Shown here: piece after piece, positions 17,899 through 25,220 of the stretch
How positions within the stretch are numbered: position 1 is the first letter of the stretch
Layout: each line of letters starts with the position of its first letter
NCBI RefSeq assembly: GCF_010499265.1
Contig: NZ_JAAGSC010000031.1
Coordinates: forward strand, 186,001 to 250,000
Length of the DNA: 64,000 bases
DNA from: Wenzhouxiangella limi
GTDB lineage: Bacteria; Pseudomonadota; Gammaproteobacteria; Xanthomonadales; Wenzhouxiangellaceae
Direction of reading: 5' to 3'
Program-made: the position numbers and the translations under genes
Notes under the pieces: generated by a model
Database searches by the model: none
What the model saw: only the letters and a program-made list of their open reading frames with translations
What the model was told of the DNA's origin: nothing

Positions 17899-19025
17899 GC
17901 CGAACCCCGGCCCGGCGCTGTCGCCGTGGTGTCGGCAGCCGGCGTGACCCGCAGCACGGCCCCGTCCGGTTCATCGGTGAGCAGGTAGACAGCACCGTCG
18001 GGTCCCACCTGGACATCGCGCAGACGTTTGTCCATGCCCAGCGCCAGGATCTCTTCACCCTCGACGCGGTCGCCGGACAGGCGCACTCGGCGCAGGCTGC
18101 GCTCGGCCAGGCTGGCGATAAGCAGATCGCCGCGCCAGTCCGGGAACACATCGCCGCGATACAGAGCGAGGCCGGCCGGCGCGATGGAGGGAGTCCATTC
18201 GAGCAATGGATCGACCATGCCGGGAAGCGAGGTATAGGGCGAAACGCGAGCGCCTGAATAATCCACGCCGGTTGTGACCACTGGCCAGCCGAAATTGGCG
18301 CCGGCCCGGATCAGGTTGAGCTCGTCGCCGCCTCGCGGACCGTGTTCATGCGCCCAGATACGGCCGGAATCACGATCAAGCACGATGCCCTGCACGTTGC
18401 GGTGACCGTAGCTGAAAATTTCCGGTCGTGCGTCCGGCTGTCCTATGAATGGATTGTCGGGAGGTGTCCCACCGCGATCGCTGATCCGAACAATCTTGCC
18501 GAGGTGACTGTCCAGTCGCTGGGCCTGTTCGCGGTAGTCAAAGCCGTCGCCGACGCTGATCAACAGGGTCTCGTCGGGCAAAAATGCCATTCGCGCGCCG
18601 TAGTGCACGGGGGTGTCTTTGAGGGGAGAAGCGGTAAATATCACCTCGTTATCGATCCAGGTTTGATCCCGCAGGCGTCCGCGCACGACCCGTGTCGAGT
18701 TGGCGTCGGCCTTGCCGTGGGCGAGACTCAGATAGATCCAGCCGTTCTCGGCAAAGCGGGGATGCAGCACCAGATCCTGGAGGCCGCCCTGGGCGCGAAC
18801 GAAGCTGTCGGGAACTCCGGCAATGGCTTCATCGAGCAGTTCGCCATTGACCACCAGACGAAGGCGGCCGGCGCGCTCGCTGACGAGCATGCGGTCGCGG
18901 TCGAGAAAGACCAGCGCCCACGGGTGTTCAAGCCCGCTGACGACGGTTTCGACGCGCAGCGACCCGGCGGCTGCCGGCAGGGCAATCAGCAGCCAGCTCA
19001 TCCACAGGAGACGGGAAAGGGACAT
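17892..19025 (-). CDS. periplasmic PQQ-dependent aldose/sugar dehydrogenase (YliI/Asd-like)
   Basis: The 377-residue product starts with a signal peptide (MSLSRLLWMSWLLIALPAAAG), followed by a six-bladed soluble glucose-dehydrogenase-like beta-propeller. Family motifs are VSGLEHPWALVFLDRD, HYGARMAFLPDETLLISVGD, SYGHRNVQGIVLDRDSG and HEHGPRGGDELNLI, which carry the catalytic histidine, arginine and calcium/PQQ ligands. It oxidises aldoses to lactones with PQQ. No pqq biosynthesis genes are in the window. The ATG at 19025 gives a clean signal peptide; an ATG at 19043 is an alternative. The stop overlaps the start of the flavohaem gene, linking sugar oxidation to membrane electron transfer. The electron route is inferred. 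Confidence 0.88.
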   Translation of the reverse strand: MSLSRLLWMSWLLIALPAAAGSLRVETVVSGLEHPWALVFLDRDRMLVSERAGRLRLVVNGELLDEAIAGVPDSFVRAQGGLQDLVLHPRFAENGWIYLSLAHGKADANSTRVVRGRLRDQTWIDNEVIFTASPLKDTPVHYGARMAFLPDETLLISVGDGFDYREQAQRLDSHLGKIVRISDRGGTPPDNPFIGQPDARPEIFSYGHRNVQGIVLDRDSGRIWAHEHGPRGGDELNLIRAGANFGWPVVTTGVDYSGARVSPYTSLPGMVDPLLEWTPSIAPAGLALYRGDVFPDWRGDLLIASLAERSLRRVRLSGDRVEGEEILALGMDKRLRDVQVGPDGAVYLLTDEPDGAVLRVTPAADTTATAPGRGSAW

Positions 19026-19103
19026 GCCTCGAAGTTCCCTCATGAAGCTTCGTCGGTAAGATACCATCGCAGCGTTATCTGACGGGTCGCGGAGGCGGCA
19101 TCC

Positions 19104-19547
19104 ATGGTGAGAATCCTGATCGGATGGCTGACGGCGGTGCTGGTCGCCACGGTGGCCGGCAGTCTGGTCCAGTCGCATTTCACGCTTGCCGCCATCGCAC
19201 GAATCCATGCACCGGTGGCCTTGCGCGATCGCCTGGCCTTGTACGCCTACGACCTGGTGCACTTCGCGCCCCTGTGGGCGGTCATCATGGCCTTGGGCTT
19301 GCTGATTGCCTTTCCGGTAGCCGGATGGCTGGCGCATTACCGACCGCGCTGGCACGCGGTCCTGTTTCCGCTCGCCGGTCTGGCTGCCGTGCTGACCGCT
19401 TTGCTGGTGATGGATGCCATGCTGCCGGTGACCGTGATCGCGGCGGCCCGAAGTGCACTGGGGGTTTCACTGTTGTGCCTGGCGGGCGCGCTGGCGGGCG
19501 CGGTCTACATTGCCATCGTGCCCTACCGGCAGAAGGGCCAGAACTGA
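19104..19547 (+). CDS. hypothetical four-helix inner-membrane protein
   Basis: I do not recognise this 147-residue protein. It has an N-terminal hydrophobic segment (ILIGWLTAVLVATVAGSLV), a loop containing HFTLAAIARIHAPVALRDRL, and three more hydrophobic stretches, consistent with four transmembrane helices. It ends in a short basic tail (PYRQKGQN). It is divergent from the PQQ dehydrogenase with 78 bases between starts. It overlaps the end of the convergent lipoprotein gene by 25 bases. The long clean frame, codon use like its neighbours and no break suggest a real gene. Function cannot be assigned. Confidence 0.7.
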   Translation: MVRILIGWLTAVLVATVAGSLVQSHFTLAAIARIHAPVALRDRLALYAYDLVHFAPLWAVIMALGLLIAFPVAGWLAHYRPRWHAVLFPLAGLAAVLTALLVMDAMLPVTVIAAARSALGVSLLCLAGALAGAVYIAIVPYRQKGQN

Positions 19548-20149
19548 TACCAGCGGCGGCAGCGCAGCCGCTCTTCGCAGGCGGGGAGCTGGCGGCTGTA
19601 GTCGCTGGCGCGCTGCGCAACCCGGCGGGCGACGGCCTGCAGCTGGGCGTTGTTGCGCCAGCCGCCGCGCTGGAATCCGGTATGGCCGTCGTGATAGGCC
19701 AGGTATAAATGGAAGGCGTCGGTTTTGCCCAGGCCCAGCCGCCGCTGGGAGACGTCGTTGTACCAACCGATGAAATCCAGCGCGTCAGCCATGTCCGTGC
19801 GACTGGCAAAGCGTCGGCCGGTCGCGCGCTGGTAGTCTTGCCAGGCCGGGTCCTGCGCCTGGGCATAGCCTTTTGCGCTGGAGGGGCGAGGGCCGGGGAA
19901 GATACCGAGAATACGCTTTCGCTCGGGCCGTGCCCTGGCCCGGAACGAAGACTCCTGCTGAACGAAGGCCATCTGGACCGGGATCGGTGTACCCCAGCGC
20001 CGCTCGGAAGCCTTCGCATCGTCATACCATCCAGGTTGCTCGCGGAAAATGCTGCAGAGATTATCCTGCTGACGCGGCGGCGTGGCGGCACAGCCGGCCA
20101 GCAACAAGACGATTGCGGCAAGCGGCACAAGGAAGACCGGCTTGGGCAT
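19523..20149 (-). CDS. lytic transglycosylase-like lipoprotein
   Basis: The 208-residue product begins with a lipoprotein signal (MPKPVFLVPLAAIVLLLAGC, lipobox LAGC). A small lysozyme-like SLT domain follows: VQMAFVQQESSFRARARP supplies the catalytic glutamate in QQESSF, with later DALDFIGWYNDVSQRRLG and LYLAYHDGHTGF typical of the fold. It probably cleaves peptidoglycan glycan strands at the outer membrane. The ATG at 20149 has GGAG upstream and places the signal peptide at the N-terminus; reading further upstream adds a non-signal segment. Its 3' end overlaps the convergent membrane protein gene. It is short for a transglycosylase but includes the full catalytic region. Confidence 0.8.
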   Translation of the reverse strand: MPKPVFLVPLAAIVLLLAGCAATPPRQQDNLCSIFREQPGWYDDAKASERRWGTPIPVQMAFVQQESSFRARARPERKRILGIFPGPRPSSAKGYAQAQDPAWQDYQRATGRRFASRTDMADALDFIGWYNDVSQRRLGLGKTDAFHLYLAYHDGHTGFQRGGWRNNAQLQAVARRVAQRASDYSRQLPACEERLRCRRWYQFWPFCR

Positions 20150-20264
20150 GGGCAATACTCCGCGCGCGATGCGCTCTGTCGAGCATATCGGGCATGATAA
20201 CGGCTCGTGCCGCGCCATCGGGGCGAAGCGTTACCATTCAGGAACGATTTTCGGGAGCACAGAT

Positions 20265-20309
20265 ATGGCCACTGATTCGACCGCAACTGCCAGCGAGGGC
20301 CGGCGCTGA
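20265..20309 (+). CDS. 14-codon leader ORF coupled to the ABC1 kinase gene
   Basis: ATG at 20265 follows CGGGAGCACAGAT and encodes MATDSTATASEGRR. It stops at a TGA whose last base starts the ATG of the kinase gene (TGATG, 20307-20311). The kinase start itself has no good ribosome binding site, so its translation may depend on ribosomes that finish this leader. Expression is unproven. Confidence 0.4.
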   Translation: MATDSTATASEGRR

Positions 20310-21991
20310 TGCTCTGGCAGGCGCTCAATGCCGCCCGCGATCTGGGCCGGGTACAAGACATTGCCTCGGTGCTGGTTCGCTACGGGTTCGGCGATCTGGT
20401 ACGGCGCATTGGCATGGCCGGCGCGCTCGAGAGTGCCGGCAGGGCCCTGCACTGGAAAAAGGCCGAGGAACTGGCCCGCCTGCAGCCGCCGGAGCGTGTC
20501 CGCCGCATCCTCGAGGAGCTGGGGCCCACGTTCGTCAAGCTCGGACAATTGCTGGCGACCCGCGTGGATCTGTTCGGGCCGGAATGGCTCAACGAGTTTC
20601 GCAAGCTGCAGGATCATGCGCCCGCCGTCGATTGGGAAGAAATCCATGCCCAGCTGCGCGAAGATCTGGGTGCGCCGCCGGAAGAGGTATTTGCCTGGGT
20701 GGATCCGGAGCCGCTGGCGGCCGCGTCCCTGGCCCAGGTGCATCGGGCCCGGCTCGAAGACGGGACAGAAGTCGTCCTGAAAGTGCGGCGCCCCGGGATC
20801 CGGCCGGTGGTCCAGGCGGATCTGCGCCTGCTGCAGCGGCTGGCCGAGATCGTTGAGAGCGAGACCGATGAGCTGGAGCGTTATCATCCGCGCCTGCTGG
20901 TCAGGCAGTTCTCCAGCTCGCTGAGAAGGGAGCTGGATTTTGCCGCCGAGTGCCGCAACGCCGAGCGCATCGGGCGAGATTTCGCCGACGATGAGGAACT
21001 GGTCGTACCCGAGGTCTTCTGGGAATGGAGCGGTGAACGCCTGAACGTTCAAGGCTGGCTGGATGGAATTTCCGGCAGCAATCTCGAGGCGGTCAAGGCC
21101 GCCGGTCTGGACCGGCACGCCATTGCCAGCGCCGGCACTCGCATCATCCTGCAAATGATTCTCGAGCACGGCTTTTTCCATGCCGACCCGCATCCGGGCA
21201 ATGTCAAATACCTGCCTGAAAGTCGCATCGGTCTGATGGATTTCGGCATGGTGGGACGGCTTTCGGAGGATCGTCGTCAGGAGGTCGCTGAACTGCTCCA
21301 CGGTCTGGTGTCGCGCGAGGCCGAGCTGGTGGCGACTACGCTGATCGACTGGAGCGAGAGCCATGATGCGGTCAGCGACGCCTTGCGCGCCGATATCGTC
21401 GAGTTCATCGAGCATTACCACGGCGTGCCGCTGGAGAATCTTGACATGGGCGAGATGATTGGCGAGATCACCGGCGTGCTGCGCAACCACCGGCTCATGC
21501 TGCCGGCCGATCTGGTGCTGATGCTCAAGGCCTTCATCACCATGGAGGGCATGGGCCGATCGCTGGACCCGGATTTCGACATGGCCGGTGAAGCTGCGCC
21601 GATCATCGAGGACGTGCTCAGGAAACACTATTCACCGATCAACGTGGCGCGCAGGATGCGGCACAGCATGGCCGAGACGATGAAGATTCTGGGCGCCCTG
21701 CCGGCCGACCTGAGCCGGCTGATGCGTGCGGCCCGGCGCGGCCGGATCGAGATCCAGCTCGATATCCAGTCGCTCAAGGAGGTCGGCTACCGCCTCGATC
21801 GGGCGGCCAGCCGGCTGACGCTGGGCGTGGTCACGGCCGCGCTGATCATCGGATCGGCCATCGTCCTGAATGTCCAGAGCGACCGTGAAGCCTTCGGTTT
21901 GCCGCTGTTCGGCCTGGTCGGCTTCATTGGCGCCGCTTTGGGCGGGGTCTGGCTGCTGATTTCGATCTGGCGCAGCGGGCGGGGCGACTGA
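20309..21991 (+). CDS. ABC1/UbiB-family atypical protein kinase-like protein
   Basis: The 560-residue protein has the ABC1 hallmarks: the KxGQ motif (K77-L-G-Q80 in FVKLGQLLATR), the alanine-rich loop LAAASLAQVHRA replacing the glycine-rich loop, HADPHPGN at about residue 291 and DFGMVG at 311-316. Two C-terminal transmembrane helices follow (about 510-550), as in UbiB. This family supports ubiquinone biosynthesis or lipid handling as an ATPase. It is not next to ubiE or ubiJ, so it may be UbiB itself or a paralogue. The ATG at 20309 overlaps the leader ORF stop in TGATG. It converges on the GalT-like gene with seven bases between. Confidence 0.88.
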   Translation: MLWQALNAARDLGRVQDIASVLVRYGFGDLVRRIGMAGALESAGRALHWKKAEELARLQPPERVRRILEELGPTFVKLGQLLATRVDLFGPEWLNEFRKLQDHAPAVDWEEIHAQLREDLGAPPEEVFAWVDPEPLAAASLAQVHRARLEDGTEVVLKVRRPGIRPVVQADLRLLQRLAEIVESETDELERYHPRLLVRQFSSSLRRELDFAAECRNAERIGRDFADDEELVVPEVFWEWSGERLNVQGWLDGISGSNLEAVKAAGLDRHAIASAGTRIILQMILEHGFFHADPHPGNVKYLPESRIGLMDFGMVGRLSEDRRQEVAELLHGLVSREAELVATTLIDWSESHDAVSDALRADIVEFIEHYHGVPLENLDMGEMIGEITGVLRNHRLMLPADLVLMLKAFITMEGMGRSLDPDFDMAGEAAPIIEDVLRKHYSPINVARRMRHSMAETMKILGALPADLSRLMRAARRGRIEIQLDIQSLKEVGYRLDRAASRLTLGVVTAALIIGSAIVLNVQSDREAFGLPLFGLVGFIGAALGGVWLLISIWRSGRGD

Positions 21992-21998
21992 TTGCGCT

Positions 21999-23012
21999 TC
22001 AGAAAGCGACCGAGACCTGTCGCAGCATCCCCGCCACGGCTGGATAGTCGACCTGACCGCTGTCCAGGCGCTGTTTTTCTTCGCGCGTGGAGCACACGAT
22101 CTCGCCCAGCGCTTCGAAACTGCCGACCACGCCCTGAAGGCCCTCGGCACGCGATCGGCGCTGATGCCGGGGGATGAAATACAAGTCCATGCCACGGTTG
22201 TCGAAGCGGGTGCAGGCGATGACGTTGGCGGTTGCGTCCTCCAGCGCGCCACTGCCGAGCTGCCACTGCTCAATCCAGGCCAGGGCCTGTTGGAGCACCT
22301 CGCTTTTTGACCCGCTCCAGTGCATGAAACTCAACGGGTAGAAGGAATCGACGCAGTCGCGCTGGGGGCGCTCGCGGGCCGCTTGCTCCAGCGGCATTTC
22401 CTCATAGCCCGGCGGGCGGGGTAGAAAGTGGAAGTGCAGGTGGTGCGGAATGGAGGCGCCGGCGCCAACCCCGTTGTAAAAACCGATCCAACCGGGCAGT
22501 TGTTGCGAAAGTTCGGCCAGGTCGGCCACGAGCTCGGCCAGCGATCGCGCTCCGGAGCTCTGCCAGTGCTGGGGCCGGTGGCGGTTACTGGCGATGACCG
22601 TGTGGCACGGCAGGAGCGGAAAGGGGTTCATCCAGGCGGTGTAGCGACCCTCCGCGAACGGGAGGTTGTAGCCGACTTCAGTACCCTGATGCTGCCACTG
22701 GATATTGTCTACGCACAAAAAACAGCCATCGTGAACCCGGGGCGCCGCCGGATCGGTTTGACCTGCGCCGCGAAACCGGCGCGCTCTGGCGGGATTGAAC
22801 TGGGCGCTGAAAGCGCGGGCAGGCTCGAAAGGGCAGGGAAAACGGTAGCGGACGATTTCGCGCAGCTCGTCCTGGATAAAGCCCGATTCGATCTGATGGA
22901 CCATCAGACCGTGGAGGGCGGCACCCAGACCGGCCTCATTGCGCGTCCGGTCCAGCCGTTTCTTCAGCGCTTTCCATTCTTCGCGGTAGGCACGGTTGTT
23001 CAACTGGTCCAT
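21999..23012 (-). CDS. GalT/HIT-superfamily nucleotidyltransferase or NDP-sugar phosphorylase-like protein (DUF4922-type)
   Basis: The 337-residue protein resembles GalT-like HIT enzymes. It has a Cys-x2-Cys pair (C97 and C100 in HDGCFLCVDN), a central NPFPLLPCHTVIA strand, and a histidine cluster PHHLHFHFLPRP (H190, H191, H193, H195) matching the catalytic HxHxH region of ADP-glucose or GDP-glucose phosphorylases and Ap4A phosphorylase. It would transfer or phosphorolyse a nucleotidyl group; the substrate is unknown. The start is the ATG at 23012 with GGA upstream. It is divergent from the kinase-GT4 operon by 81 bases, and a nucleotide-sugar role fits this setting. Longer reading upstream runs antisense through the kinase gene and is rejected. 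Confidence 0.7.
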   Translation of the reverse strand: MDQLNNRAYREEWKALKKRLDRTRNEAGLGAALHGLMVHQIESGFIQDELREIVRYRFPCPFEPARAFSAQFNPARARRFRGAGQTDPAAPRVHDGCFLCVDNIQWQHQGTEVGYNLPFAEGRYTAWMNPFPLLPCHTVIASNRHRPQHWQSSGARSLAELVADLAELSQQLPGWIGFYNGVGAGASIPHHLHFHFLPRPPGYEEMPLEQAARERPQRDCVDSFYPLSFMHWSGSKSEVLQQALAWIEQWQLGSGALEDATANVIACTRFDNRGMDLYFIPRHQRRSRAEGLQGVVGSFEALGEIVCSTREEKQRLDSGQVDYPAVAGMLRQVSVAF

Positions 23013-23093
23013 CAGGAAATCCGCACGGTGGCAAGGGGCGGGCGAAAGCGGCCAGTATAATCGGAGTCTGTTGATCCATCGTCCGGAGATTGC

Positions 23094-23780
23094 ATGAGAG
23101 GCGACAGCATTGTTGTCGAACCGCACCATCAGCGCGCCGCAAGCGGCGTCCATGAGCTGATCACAGACCGGCCCGAGCGGCCGGGCGGGCGGCTGGTGGT
23201 GTCGGTGGCCGGCGAGTCCGGCGCCGGAAAGTCCGAAATCGCCGAGGCCCTGGCCGAGCGGTTCGAGGAGGAAGGGTATCGGACCACCATTCTCCAGCAG
23301 GATGACTATTTTGTGCATCCGCCACGCAGCAACGACCGGGTTCGGCGCGAAGATATCGGCTGGGTCGGACCCAGCGAAGTGCGGCTTGATCTGATGGAAG
23401 AACACCTGGAGCTGTTCCGGGCGCGGGCCTGTCTGACCAAGCCACTGGTCCGTTATCTTGAAGACCGGATTGATCGAGTCAACGTCGACCTGTCGCCCTT
23501 CGACATCGCCATTGTCGAGGGCACTTACGTCACCCTGCTCAAGCACGTTGACGTGCGCGTGTTCATTGCCCGCGATTATCACGCCAGTCGTGCCCACCGC
23601 GAAAAGCGGCGCCGCCACGCCTCCGAGCTTGACCCCTTCATCGACCAGGTACTGGCCGTCGAGCACGGCATCATCGCCCCCCATCGAATGCTGGCCGACC
23701 TGATCATCAACGAAGACTATTCGGTCAGCCGCGCCGAGCCGCGACCGGATCCCCATGTCGGCGAAGAAGGAAAGTCATGA
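23094..23780 (+). CDS. phosphoribulokinase/uridine-kinase-like P-loop kinase
   Basis: The 228-residue protein carries Walker A GESGAGKS at residues 40-47, followed by an EIAEALAERFEEEGY helix and the acceptor region ILQQDDYFVHPP, as in uridine kinase, phosphoribulokinase and plant-type glycerate kinase. A later FDIAIVEGTYVTLLKHVDVRVFI strand matches the family's Walker B area. The real substrate cannot be read from sequence; a sugar or glycerate is plausible given the neighbours. The ATG at 23094 has CCGGAG upstream. Its stop overlaps the GT4 start by four bases (ATGA), so the two are translationally coupled and probably act in the same pathway. Confidence 0.75.
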   Translation: MRGDSIVVEPHHQRAASGVHELITDRPERPGGRLVVSVAGESGAGKSEIAEALAERFEEEGYRTTILQQDDYFVHPPRSNDRVRREDIGWVGPSEVRLDLMEEHLELFRARACLTKPLVRYLEDRIDRVNVDLSPFDIAIVEGTYVTLLKHVDVRVFIARDYHASRAHREKRRRHASELDPFIDQVLAVEHGIIAPHRMLADLIINEDYSVSRAEPRPDPHVGEEGKS

Positions 23781-25198
23781 GAATTGTCTTTTTAAATCCC
23801 CAGGGTAACTTCGACCGCACCGACGCCTACCTGACCGAGCATCCCGACTTCGGCGGCCAGCTGGTCTACGTCAAGGAAGTTGCCCTGGCGCTGGGCAGGC
23901 TGGGAGTGGACGTCGATATCATCACGCGCCGGATTCGCGATCCCGAATGGCAGGGCTTTGAGCAGATGCTGGATGACTTCGGCCAGCTCGCCGACCGCGT
24001 TCGCATCGTGCGCCTGCCGTGCGGCGGCGATGCCTTTCTGGCCAAGGAGGCGCTGTGGCCGCATTTACCGGAAATGGCCGACGCCATTGCCGACTTCTAC
24101 GCCGACAAGGCCCCGGATTTCCTGACCGCCCATTACGCTGATGGCGGCTACCTCGCCGTGCTGCTAAAGGCAAGGATGGGACTCGGTTTTACCTTCACCG
24201 GGCACTCGCTGGGTGCGCAGAAGCTCGACAAGCTGATCAGCAGCACCGGCAAATCCTTTGAGAGCCTGGATGATCGCTACCGGTTCTCGCAGCGCATCGA
24301 TGCCGAGCGCCTGGCCATGGCAGACGCCGATACGATCATCGCTTCCACGAGCGATGAGCGGATGAGCCAGTACGGGCACCCGCTCTATACGGGTGCAATC
24401 GAGCCGACCGACGATCGCCGTTTCCGCGTCATTCCACCCGGCATCAATAGCGCTATCTTTCACGCCGATTCATCGCTTGATGAGCGCGAAACGCTGGCAC
24501 GACTGAGATCCGGCGTCAGAAATCCCGGGCGTCCCCACGTCGTGGTGGCCAGTCGGCTGGACCCGAAGAAAAACGTTGCCGGCGTGGTCGAGGCTTTTTG
24601 CCGCAGCCCGGAGCTGGCCTCCGGCGCCGACCTGGCGCTTTTCGTGCGCGGCGTGGACGATCCCTGGGCCGGGATCGAGGCGCTGCGCGCAGACGAGCAG
24701 GCTGTGCTCGGCCCGATTCTCGATCGCATCCGCCAGGCCGGCCTGATAGAGCGGGTCAGCTTTGTCAACGCCCGCTCGCAGCGTGAACTGGCTGCCGGCT
24801 ACCGGCTGTTCGCCGCCAGCGGCTCGGTGTTTGCGCTGCCCTCGCTGTTCGAACCATTTGGTCTGGCGCCGATCGAGGCCGCGGCCTGCGGGCTGGCGGT
24901 GGTCGCCACCCGCAACGGTGGGCCGTCGGAAATCTTCGCCGGCGGCGCCGGGGTGCTGATGGATCCCGAAGATCCCGAAGACATGGGCCGGGCTTTTCTG
25001 GAAGGGCTGGATCGATACCCGCAGCTGGCCCGCGCCGGGATCGAGCGCGTGCTGTCGACCTATACCTGGGACAAGACGGCGGCCGCTTACCTCGAGCAGA
25101 TCGAGACCAATCGCGGCATCGGCGTGCGCGCGATGGAGGGTGCCGTCCCGGTGCTGGACGCCAGCCGCCGGATCAGGGCCTACCTCGACAAGGCTTAG
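23777..25198 (+). CDS. sucrose-phosphate-synthase-like GT4 glycosyltransferase
   Basis: The 473-residue protein is a single GT-B domain enzyme. Its N-terminus (MRIVFLNPQGNFDR, then EHPDFGGQLVYVKEVALAL) closely resembles bacterial sucrose-phosphate synthase such as that of Halothermothrix. TFTGHSLGAQK, VIPPGINSAIF and the EX7E motif (E359 and E367 in EPFGLAPIEAAACG) also match. It should transfer glucose from UDP- or ADP-glucose to a phosphorylated acceptor, most simply fructose-6-phosphate. Mannosylfructose-phosphate synthase is a close alternative. No sucrose-phosphate phosphatase domain or gene is seen. It overlaps the kinase upstream by four bases and converges with glgC, which makes ADP-glucose. 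A compatible-solute role is likely. Confidence 0.82.
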   Translation: MRIVFLNPQGNFDRTDAYLTEHPDFGGQLVYVKEVALALGRLGVDVDIITRRIRDPEWQGFEQMLDDFGQLADRVRIVRLPCGGDAFLAKEALWPHLPEMADAIADFYADKAPDFLTAHYADGGYLAVLLKARMGLGFTFTGHSLGAQKLDKLISSTGKSFESLDDRYRFSQRIDAERLAMADADTIIASTSDERMSQYGHPLYTGAIEPTDDRRFRVIPPGINSAIFHADSSLDERETLARLRSGVRNPGRPHVVVASRLDPKKNVAGVVEAFCRSPELASGADLALFVRGVDDPWAGIEALRADEQAVLGPILDRIRQAGLIERVSFVNARSQRELAAGYRLFAASGSVFALPSLFEPFGLAPIEAAACGLAVVATRNGGPSEIFAGGAGVLMDPEDPEDMGRAFLEGLDRYPQLARAGIERVLSTYTWDKTAAAYLEQIETNRGIGVRAMEGAVPVLDASRRIRAYLDKA

Positions 25199-25220
25199 TT
25201 TGCTTGGGCTCGCGCGCCTT

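Noticed and set aside
23013-23756. N-terminal extension of the GalT/HIT-like frame
   Set aside because: It runs antisense through the P-loop kinase gene and lacks similarity; the ATG at 23012 with a nearby GGA is preferred.
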